This document shows positions 39,977-46,483 of a stretch of 64,000 bases of DNA, in pieces. The DNA is from Dyella flava (GTDB taxonomy: Bacteria; Pseudomonadota; Gammaproteobacteria; Xanthomonadales; Rhodanobacteraceae): assembly GCF_016904955.1 (NCBI RefSeq), contig NZ_JADIKE010000035.1:186001-250000 (forward strand), read 5' to 3'. The stretch's first letter is position 1. Each line of letters opens with the position of its first letter. The position numbers and the translations under genes were made by a program. The notes under the pieces were generated by a model that was not told the DNA's origin, did no database searches, and saw only the letters and a list, made by a program, of their open reading frames with translations.

Positions 39977-40300
39977 TCAAAACGGCATCTTGAAACCAGG
40001 CGGCAGGTTCATGCCGGCGGTAACGCCACCCAGCTTGTTCTTGCTCGCTTCGGCTACCTTGTTCACGGCATCGTTGATCGCCGCGGCCACCAGGTCTTCG
40101 GCCATTTCCGGATCGTCGGCAAACAGCTTGCGGTCAATCTGCACGCGGCGCACTTCATGCGCACCGCTCATCACGATACTGACCAGTCCGCCACCGGACG
40201 TACCGGTAACCTCAAGCTTGGCGATCTCTTCTTGCGCGCGCTTCATGTCTTCCTGCATGCGCTGCGCCTGCTGCATCAGCTGGCCAAGTTGTCCTCTCAT
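39977..40300 (-). CDS. ybaB: YbaB/EbfC nucleoid-associated protein
   Basis: The 107-aa DNA-binding protein begins [25 protein letters not shown] and contains the YbaB core [21 protein letters not shown] chose the ATG at 40300 with GGAG 8 nt upstream. It normally follows dnaX closely, but here a 294-bp repeat element separates the two and ends about 6 bp from this Shine-Dalgarno sequence. Confidence 0.94.
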   Translation of the reverse strand: MRGQLGQLMQQAQRMQEDMKRAQEEIAKLEVTGTSGGGLVSIVMSGAHEVRRVQIDRKLFADDPEMAEDLVAAAINDAVNKVAEASKNKLGGVTAGMNLPPGFKMPF

Positions 40301-40317
40301 AGCGTGTACTCCGGGAT

Positions 40318-40611
40318 TAAGGATGCTCTGATCCATTTTGCGTAGGTGTCACCAACTCTGTCCGCTCGCAGGCCACAGGACCATCGGTGAAAGCAGACTG
40401 GCTGTCTGTTGGACCGATGGGCCGAAAGGGATACGGACGGACAGAGCCGGCCCCAGCGAGTGGATTGGATTTGATGGGGTGATGTCCAGAAGACTCTCAG
40501 GCCGTGCCGCGCAGCTTGCAAAGGCACCCAGCCTTCCCTGTGCCGCGCAACACACCCTGAGAGCCTTCTGGACATCATGCCACCTACGCAAAATGGGTCA
40601 GAGCATCCTTA
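40318..40611. mobile_element. 294-bp MITE-like structured element with 31-bp terminal inverted repeats
   Basis: Terminal inverted repeats at 40318-40348 and 40581-40611 match over 31 bp with one mismatch, flanked by a GGAT on each side that could be a 4-bp target duplication. Inside are two further hairpins. The left one pairs 40356-40364 with 40438-40446, 40381-40388 with 40413-40420 and 40394-40398 with 40404-40408. The right one pairs 40480-40501 with 40556-40577 (22 bp, one mismatch). No plausible protein is encoded. The right end supplies the TAA stop of dnaX. A non-autonomous transposon or a structured-RNA gene would both fit. Confidence 0.75.
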
Positions 40612-42276
40612 GGATTCAAAAGGTTTGATGGATTGCGGCACTACTCGCGCACCGAATTCACGCTTCAGTGCCTGCACCATCGGATCGGCCTCGATCGAAG
40701 CTTCGGCCGCCGACTGCGCCTCACTGCGCGCCACGGCCGCACGTGCTGCCGGCGTATGCGCAGCGCCCTGGCTGTCACCGACAAAGCGCAACTTGATCGG
40801 CTGGCCCATCACTTCGCTCAAGCGCTCTGCCATCTGGCCTACCATCGGTTCGACGGCCAGGTGCATGTACATAGGTTGCAGGGCAAGCACCAGGGTGTTG
40901 CCTTCCCGTCCATGCAATGCCGAATTCTGCGCCAGCTGACCGAGCGGCCCGCGCAGATCCGCGCGCTGAATCAGCGCTTCCCAATCGGGAAGGCCACCTG
41001 CATCGGCAACTCGTTGCACGGGAGCCGCGGGTTCACGCGATGCCCCCGGATTAGGAGCAGGCGCTGCGGCAGGACGTACGCTTTGCGATGCCTGAGCCGG
41101 TGCTGGCGCAGATGACGCCATGGGCGCGCGCTGCGGCGGCGCGGACGTGCTGCGCTGGCCGCCCGAAGCCACCGCCGGCGTCGCATCATCCGACGGGCGG
41201 AACGCCAGCATGCGCAGCATGGCCATCTCGAAGCCGGTGCGCGCATCGGGCGCCAAGGCAAGGTCGCGGCGGCCGGTAGTGGCAATCTGGTAGTAAAGCT
41301 GCACGTCCTCGGCGGTCATTCGCTCGGCCAGCCCGATCAAGGCGCTGTCGTCGCCATCGCCGGCATCCGGCCGATAACCGGGCACCAGTTGGATGAGCTG
41401 GATGCGATGCAGGGCAGCGGCGAGATCATCCAGCACGCTGCCGAAATCCGGGGAGAACGACGCGATGCGTGTGCACTCCGCCATCAAGGCCTGACCATCG
41501 CCGGCAGCCAGCGCCCCGAGCAGGCCAAGCACCTGCCCACGCTCGACACTGCCAAGCATGGCCCGCACCTCATCGGCCTTCAGCGAACCACCGCCATAGG
41601 CAATTGCCTGATCCAGCAAAGACAGGCCGTCGCGCAAGGAACCGTCAGCCGCCCGCGCCAGTTCGGCGATGGCGGGATCTTCGTACTCGATATGTTCCGC
41701 GCCCAGGATGTGGCGCATCTGCCCGGCGATCTGATCGGGCAACAAGCGTTTCAGATTGAAACGCAGGCAACGCGACAACACCGTCACCGGCAGCTTCTGC
41801 GGATCGGTGGTGGCCAGCAGAAATTTCACATGCGGTGGTGGCTCTTCCAGCGTCTTCAGCAAGGCATTGAAGGCCGGCTTGGAGAGCATGTGCACCTCGT
41901 CCACCAGGTACACCTTGAAGCGGCCACGCGCCGGGGCGTATTGCGCGTTCTCGATCACTTCGCGCACATCATCCACGCCTGTATTGCTGGCCGCGTCGAT
42001 TTCGAGCAGGTCAACAAAACGACCGGCATCGACCGCCGTGCACACCGAACACTCGCCGCAGGGATCGGCCGATTCGCCGCGCTCGCAATTGAGCGATTTG
42101 GCGAAGATGCGTGCAATCGTCGTCTTGCCGACGCCGCGCGTGCCGGTGAACAGATAGGCATGATGCATGCGCCCGCTGTCCAGGGCGTTCGTCAAGGCTC
42201 GTACGACGTGTTCCTGACCGACGAGTTCGGCGAACTTGCGGGGACGCCACTTACGTGCGAGTACCTGATAGGACAT
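40609..42276 (-). CDS. dnaX: DNA polymerase III subunits tau/gamma
   Basis: Clamp-loader ATPase of the replisome. The 555-aa protein has MSYQVLARKWRPRKFAELVG, Walker A FTGTRGVGKTTIARI, zinc cysteines C-x8-CGECSVC, Walker B LVDEVHMLS and sensor I LATTDPQKLPVTVLSRC. After the ATPase (about 370 residues) comes an Ala/Pro-rich linker, then a short tau C-terminal domain. I chose the ATG at 42276; a TTG at 42333 would add 19 unconserved residues. The stop codon lies inside the terminal repeat of the adjacent 294-bp element, so the last codons may differ from the ancestral protein. I did not identify a slippery frameshift site. Confidence 0.95.
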   Translation of the reverse strand: MSYQVLARKWRPRKFAELVGQEHVVRALTNALDSGRMHHAYLFTGTRGVGKTTIARIFAKSLNCERGESADPCGECSVCTAVDAGRFVDLLEIDAASNTGVDDVREVIENAQYAPARGRFKVYLVDEVHMLSKPAFNALLKTLEEPPPHVKFLLATTDPQKLPVTVLSRCLRFNLKRLLPDQIAGQMRHILGAEHIEYEDPAIAELARAADGSLRDGLSLLDQAIAYGGGSLKADEVRAMLGSVERGQVLGLLGALAAGDGQALMAECTRIASFSPDFGSVLDDLAAALHRIQLIQLVPGYRPDAGDGDDSALIGLAERMTAEDVQLYYQIATTGRRDLALAPDARTGFEMAMLRMLAFRPSDDATPAVASGGQRSTSAPPQRAPMASSAPAPAQASQSVRPAAAPAPNPGASREPAAPVQRVADAGGLPDWEALIQRADLRGPLGQLAQNSALHGREGNTLVLALQPMYMHLAVEPMVGQMAERLSEVMGQPIKLRFVGDSQGAAHTPAARAAVARSEAQSAAEASIEADPMVQALKREFGARVVPQSIKPFES

Positions 42277-42366
42277 GCGATGAGGGTGCTCAAAGGCAGT
42301 AGGGCCAGAAGCCGATTGTGCCAAGTCGTTCAAGGCAAGTCATGCGCACATGTAGCGACCGGAAAA

Positions 42367-42479
42367 GGCGGCGGCCCCGCCAGCCACACCCCGGCACCCG
42401 AATCATCCACTACCGTTGCTTCCTTCCGGACCTGGCGGGATTTGCGGACTATCGTCGCGGGGGGACCGACGGGGCCACC
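42367..42479 (-). ncRNA. ffs: Signal recognition particle RNA (4.5S type)
   Basis: The minus strand carries the diagnostic SRP tetraloop-region core GGTCCGGAAGGAAGCAAC (about 42416-42433). The ends GGTGGCCCCG and CGGGGCCGCC pair to close the rod, giving about 113 nt, and a TTTT follows the 3' end. This RNA binds Ffh for cotranslational membrane targeting. The ends are estimated from pairing. Confidence 0.9.
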
Positions 42480-42548
42480 ATAGGGGTGGGCATCGAGGCC
42501 CGGGATGGACACCGGCTCAATAACCGCCGTCACCCATCTCGTTGTATT

Positions 42549-42870
42549 TGGCGGAGAGAAAGGGATTGTTCGGCCCTTCCCGGGGCCTCATTCCTCGCTA
42601 ACGCGAGGGTTCTCACCCACTCTCTTTCCTTGAACTCCTTACTCCTGCGCCAGCGTCCACGCCGTCGCACCTTTCAATAACTGGCGGAGAGAGAGGGATT
42701 GTTCGGCCCCTCCCTGGGCCTCATCCCTCGCTAGCGCGAGGGACCAGCCTTCGGCTGTCCAAATTCGTTCCAGACGAATTTGTCGAACCACGAGGGTTCT
42801 CACCCTCTCTCTCTTTCCTTGAACTCCTTACTCCTGCGCCAGCGTCCACGCCGTCGCACCTTTCAATAAC
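42549..42870 (-). repeat. Tandem repeat array derived from the tRNA-Ser 3' end
   Basis: Two units (42549-42681, 133 bp; 42682-42870, 189 bp) each begin with a copy of the last 19 nt of the adjacent tRNA-Ser including CCA; in the distal unit this copy has one mismatch. A perfect 81-bp direct repeat pairs 42620-42700 with 42809-42889, the latter running into the tRNA. A second 61-bp repeat (42549-42609 and 42682-42742) is about 90% identical. The larger unit carries a 54-bp extra block. On the transcribed strand several compact hairpins form (42725-42742, 42745-42757, 42761-42781, 42792-42807). The array lies directly downstream of the tRNA and would be part of its trailer. No protein-coding frame is supported. 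Confidence 0.8.
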
Positions 42871-42963
42871 TGGCGGAGAGAGAGGGATTCGAACCCTCGA
42901 TACGGGGATAAGCCGTATACACACTTTCCAGGCGTGCTCCTTCAACCACTCGGACATCTCTCC
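42871..42963 (-). tRNA. tRNA-Ser (GGA)
   Basis: A 93-nt class II tRNA with encoded CCA. The acceptor stem GGAGAGA/TCTCTCC, anticodon GGA in CTGGAAA, a long variable arm and the T-loop GTTCGAATC identify tRNA-Ser reading UCC/UCU. Its 3' 19 nt recur downstream in a repeat array. Confidence 0.95.
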
Positions 42964-43046
42964 GCACGCATTGACCACATTGCCGTCAGAGCCCGGCAAA
43001 GAAGCGGAAGCATAACGTCTGGGTTCGTCTCAGACAAGAGAGCGAT

Positions 43047-43805
43047 TCAGCCTGCGTCCGGTCTGGGCGGTGGCGGCACGGCCAAGGCGATGCGCTCGCC
43101 GGCAGCGGCAACTTTGTATCCGCGCGCCGCCAAGGCCGCTCCGTCAGCGACGCTGCCATAGTGATAAAGCAGCAAACGCGCGCGCAGCGACGCATCGTAT
43201 TCGCGCTCGATATCATCGATGCCGGTATGCGAAGGATTGCCCACCAGCCCGCAATCGTGCGCGATCAGCTCCTGCCTCTCCGCGTAATGCGCCAATACTT
43301 CCGGAATCGGACGCGTGTCGCCGGTAAAGGCGAAGCATCCACTCAATGCCAGACCGAACGACGTGCCCGGGCGGTGATGGCGGGTAGCGAACACATCAAA
43401 CCACAGTCCATCCAGCCAAAAGCCGCGCGAGCACGGGACAAGCCGAAAGGCTTCCCAATAATTCACGCCGCCCTCGGCCAGGACGCCGGGGTAATCCGCC
43501 ACGCGCGCCTGTAGCCAGGGAATCAGCGCGGCATGCGCAAACACGCGGGTCTTTCCGCGCAGCGCCTCGTTGAACCACAAGCGCGTGAACAGCCGTTCCA
43601 GGCCGCCCACATGGTCCATATGCGTATGCGTGATGTAGAGGTTCTGCGGCGGCTCGCCGTAGGCAGCCAGGTAGCGGTCGAGCGTGTCGGGGCCGCAATC
43701 GATCAGCAACAGCGGCTTGCCATCGCGCTCAAGTACCGCCGATGACGAACCCAGTTCGACCGCGTGCGCGGCGCCGGTGCCCAGAAAGTGCAGATGCCAG
43801 TTCAT
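43047..43805 (-). CDS. Metallo-beta-lactamase-fold hydrolase
   Basis: The 252-aa protein has the family start LHFLGTGAAHAVELGSSS, the metal motif THTHMDHVGG (about residues 60-69), a third ligand region FAFTGDTRP and a late HDCG/PSHTG region, like RNase Z/PhnP-type enzymes. The substrate cannot be named; PhnP-like phosphodiesterase or arylsulfatase-type activity is possible. Its start overlaps the stop of kdkA (ATGA), so it is cotranscribed with the Kdo kinase. Confidence 0.85.
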   Translation of the reverse strand: MNWHLHFLGTGAAHAVELGSSSAVLERDGKPLLLIDCGPDTLDRYLAAYGEPPQNLYITHTHMDHVGGLERLFTRLWFNEALRGKTRVFAHAALIPWLQARVADYPGVLAEGGVNYWEAFRLVPCSRGFWLDGLWFDVFATRHHRPGTSFGLALSGCFAFTGDTRPIPEVLAHYAERQELIAHDCGLVGNPSHTGIDDIEREYDASLRARLLLYHYGSVADGAALAARGYKVAAAGERIALAVPPPPRPDAG

Positions 43806-44557
43806 GCGCTCAGCGTACGCTCGTAGCCGTACATAAGAGGTGCCCAGATAGTCTGATCAAACGCCGCCTCACCCTCCGCGGCCGCCCCAAGCTTGAACAA
43901 TGAGCGACGCAGCCGCTGCAGGTTGGCCATGCGCCAACCCTGCCCCGGCGAACGTATGCGGCCACGGTCGAAATCGATCAGATACAACGCGGAAGATGCC
44001 ACCAGTATGTTGTGCGCATTGAGGTCGGCATGCCAGACACCCACGCGATGGAAGCGCGCCACCAAGGCGCCGACCTCTTGCGCCAGCTCCGCATCCAGAC
44101 GGCCACCGGCCAGGGATTCGGCCAGCGTCTGCGTTTCCGGAATACGCCGCGTAATCAGATCGGCGCGATAGTGCAAACCAGCCCGCTGATAGCGGGCCGC
44201 CACAACCTGCGGCGCCGGCAGTTCCAACTTCGCCAAGGCCTGCAGCAGGCGGAACTCGGCGAAGCTGCGCGTGCGATCCGCTCCCGTCCACAGATAGCGG
44301 TCCCCCATCAGCGCCGCCACCATCCCGCCGCGGTGGTAGTGGCGCAGCACGCACTCACCGGCTGGCGTATCGATCACGGCGACCCCACCGCGCCCGCCCG
44401 CCTGGGTACGCAAGGCAGCGCGGCCCCGCCAATACTCGGGATCAAACCAGTAACCGTCGACTTGTGGCGACAGGCTGGCGTCGAACAGAATCGCACCTTC
44501 GGTGTCTTGGCGCAGTTGTTCGTGCATCGGTGCTGCTGCGGCTCCGCCCTGGTTCAT
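43802..44557 (-). CDS. kdkA: 3-deoxy-D-manno-octulosonic acid kinase
   Basis: Phosphorylates Kdo of the LPS inner core at the cytoplasmic face. The 251-aa kinase-like protein contains VLRHYHRGGMVAALMGDRY, RSFAEFRLLQAL, the catalytic loop WHADLNAHNILV and the metal-binding LIDFDRGRIR, matching KdkA of Haemophilus and Xanthomonas. A second Met 11 codons in is an alternative start. The ATG lies 16 bp from the start of the divergent heptosyltransferase, so both promoters must overlap or lie inside the genes. Confidence 0.9.
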   Translation of the reverse strand: MNQGGAAAAPMHEQLRQDTEGAILFDASLSPQVDGYWFDPEYWRGRAALRTQAGGRGGVAVIDTPAGECVLRHYHRGGMVAALMGDRYLWTGADRTRSFAEFRLLQALAKLELPAPQVVAARYQRAGLHYRADLITRRIPETQTLAESLAGGRLDAELAQEVGALVARFHRVGVWHADLNAHNILVASSALYLIDFDRGRIRSPGQGWRMANLQRLRRSLFKLGAAAEGEAAFDQTIWAPLMYGYERTLSA

Positions 44558-44573
44558 TGTCTGGCGATTCTAC

Positions 44574-45629
44574 ATGTCCGCTCCTCAATCCATCTGCCTG
44601 CTCCGCACCTCCGCCATCGGCGATGTGACCCATGTGGTGCCGCTGGTCCGCACGTTGCAGCAGGCATGGCCGCAGACATCGCTGACCTGGATCGTGGGCA
44701 AGCTGGAACGCAAGCTGGTGGGTGATCTGCCGGGCGTGGAATTCGTCACCTTCGACAAAGGTGCCGGCTGGGCCGGCATGCGCGCGGTGAAAGAAGCCTT
44801 GCGCGGCCAGCAATTCGATGCCCTGCTGCAGATGCAGGTGGCCTTGCGCTCGAACCTTTTGAGCCTGGGTATCCACGCAAAGCGCAGGGTTGGCTACGAC
44901 CATGCACGCGCTAAGGACCTGCACGGGCTGGTCATAAACGAACGCATTCCCGCCCGCACCGGCGAACACGTGCTGGAAGCCATCGGCAGTTTCTGTGAGC
45001 CGCTGGGCCTGAAGCAGACTGACGTGCGTTGGGATATTCCGATTGCCGATGAGGATCACGCCTGGGCCGCAGAACAGTTGCCCGGCGATCAACCCACCTT
45101 GCTGGTCAGCCCTACATCCAGCCATGCCTTGCGCAATTGGCAGCCGCAGCGCTATGCCGCCGTAATGGACCATGCCGCCACCCACGACTGGCGCGTCGTG
45201 CTGATTGGAGGCCCTTCGCCCGGCGAGCGCGGCATGGCCGACGCCGTGCTGGCCGCTTGTCATCACCAGCCAATCGACCTTACCGGCAAGGACACACTCA
45301 AGAAATTGATGGCGATGTTCTGCCGTGCGCAATTGCTGCTTACACCGGATTCCGGCCCCATGCATATGGCCAACACGGTCGGCATGAAGGTGCTGGGCCT
45401 GCATGCGGCGAGCAATCCGGCACGCTCGGGCCCTTACTCAGATCGTCGCTGGTGCGTCGACAAGTACGACGCCGCCTCACGCAAATACTTCGGCAAACCG
45501 GCCAGTGAGATTCTCTGGGGCAGCAAGATCGAACGCCCCGGCGTGATGGATCTGATCGAAATTGGCGAAGTGATCGAACGCTTCGAAGCCGCCGCCGAGG
45601 CAATGGGCTACCGCACCGGTTCGCGCTGA
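44574..45629 (+). CDS. LPS heptosyltransferase (WaaC/OpsX-like, GT9)
   Basis: GT9 enzymes add heptose to Kdo-lipid A in the LPS inner core. The 351-aa protein starts ICLLRTSAIGDVTHVVPLVRTL and has LVSPTSSHALRNWQPQRYAAVM, VLIGGPSPGE, LTGKDTLKKL and the acceptor/donor motif LLTPDSGPMHMANTVGMKVLGL. It pairs functionally with kdkA: phosphorylated Kdo followed by heptose addition. The 3' end overlaps the convergent lytic transglycosylase by 22 nt. Confidence 0.9.
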   Translation: MSAPQSICLLRTSAIGDVTHVVPLVRTLQQAWPQTSLTWIVGKLERKLVGDLPGVEFVTFDKGAGWAGMRAVKEALRGQQFDALLQMQVALRSNLLSLGIHAKRRVGYDHARAKDLHGLVINERIPARTGEHVLEAIGSFCEPLGLKQTDVRWDIPIADEDHAWAAEQLPGDQPTLLVSPTSSHALRNWQPQRYAAVMDHAATHDWRVVLIGGPSPGERGMADAVLAACHHQPIDLTGKDTLKKLMAMFCRAQLLLTPDSGPMHMANTVGMKVLGLHAASNPARSGPYSDRRWCVDKYDAASRKYFGKPASEILWGSKIERPGVMDLIEIGEVIERFEAAAEAMGYRTGSR

Positions 45630-46069
45630 CCCAACCCCCAGGAATGCAGAATTCTTTTTATCTGCGCCGCATACACCGCACCCGCTTGCGGTGTTTCCGA
45701 ATGATAGGCGCCCACCGCCCGCCAGGTGTTGCCGTACTTGTCCATCTTCTGGCGCAAATACCACGCGGCCACATAGGCACTCACACACGGGTCGAATAAC
45801 TGGTGTGGTTTCACGCCATAGCGATCCAGCTCGGACAGATGGACGGAATTGATGCCCATCATGCCAAAATCCGTGCTGCCATCGTTATTGTGGTTAACCG
45901 CCCACGGCCTCATGCGCGACTCCTGAAACGCTATGGCGCGCAATACATAGGAATGTACTTGATGGTATTTCGACGCCTCGTCAATGCAATCCGCGTGACA
46001 AACGGCTGAGGCAAACAGAAAAACCATCAGTAAAGCACCGCGCATTCGATCAGTCAGCGCCCACGCCAT
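45608..46069 (-). CDS. Periplasmic lytic transglycosylase (IagB/IpgF type)
   Basis: A small SLT-fold peptidoglycan hydrolase of the kind that opens the wall for secretion machines. The 153-aa protein has a signal peptide (LLMVFLFASAVCHA), the catalytic Glu in LRAIAFQESRMRPWA (E50), and DFGMMGINSVHLSEL and AVGAYHS blocks. ATGs at 46069 and 46045 are both possible; the first overlaps tssE by 16 nt. Its place at the end of the tssH-tssE arm suggests it helps insert the T6SS membrane complex. Confidence 0.85.
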   Translation of the reverse strand: MAWALTDRMRGALLMVFLFASAVCHADCIDEASKYHQVHSYVLRAIAFQESRMRPWAVNHNNDGSTDFGMMGINSVHLSELDRYGVKPHQLFDPCVSAYVAAWYLRQKMDKYGNTWRAVGAYHSETPQAGAVYAAQIKRILHSWGLGQREPVR

Positions 46070-46482
46070 TGCATCAAGGTTCGTCCGCTTGGGTCAAAAT
46101 GCGTACCATAACGCACCAGGCCGGCCTTTTTCAGATGACAGGTAAGATCGTAGCTGACCAACATGCCGGGGTCGGTATCGTGCAGCAACTCCAGATCAAT
46201 GGAGCGAATGCGCGGCTCATAAGCAAGCAGCGTTTTCTCCATCTGTGTTTTCAGCAAATGAGCCGAAGCGGGTAACGCACGATAGATCTGGCTTAGATCC
46301 GGCAGCCCATAATCGGGAAGATGCTTAAGCGCGCCCGCTCGCGTGTTGAGAATCTGCTTGAGATTTTCCATTACGCTAAGAATTTCTTGCGTAGCTTCGT
46401 CACGCTCGTCCAGCGGAACCCCGCCAACGTGGCCGGCAAGCAACTCGTACAAAGATGGCCCGATCGACCTATCGCTTGCCAT
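46054..46482 (-). CDS. tssE: T6SS baseplate subunit TssE
   Basis: gp25-like wedge protein of the T6SS baseplate. The 142-aa protein has the family core LNTRAGALKHLPDYGLPDLS and IRSIDLELLHDTDPGMLVSYDL. It starts 1 nt after the tssH stop. Baseplate partners tssF and tssG are not in the window. Confidence 0.92.
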   Translation of the reverse strand: MASDRSIGPSLYELLAGHVGGVPLDERDEATQEILSVMENLKQILNTRAGALKHLPDYGLPDLSQIYRALPASAHLLKTQMEKTLLAYEPRIRSIDLELLHDTDPGMLVSYDLTCHLKKAGLVRYGTHFDPSGRTLMQWRGR

Positions 46483-46483
46483 T

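Noticed and set aside
40349..40580. Short open frames inside the 294-bp repeat element
   Set aside because: Frames exist on both strands because of the inverted repeats; none has a start signal or protein-like composition.
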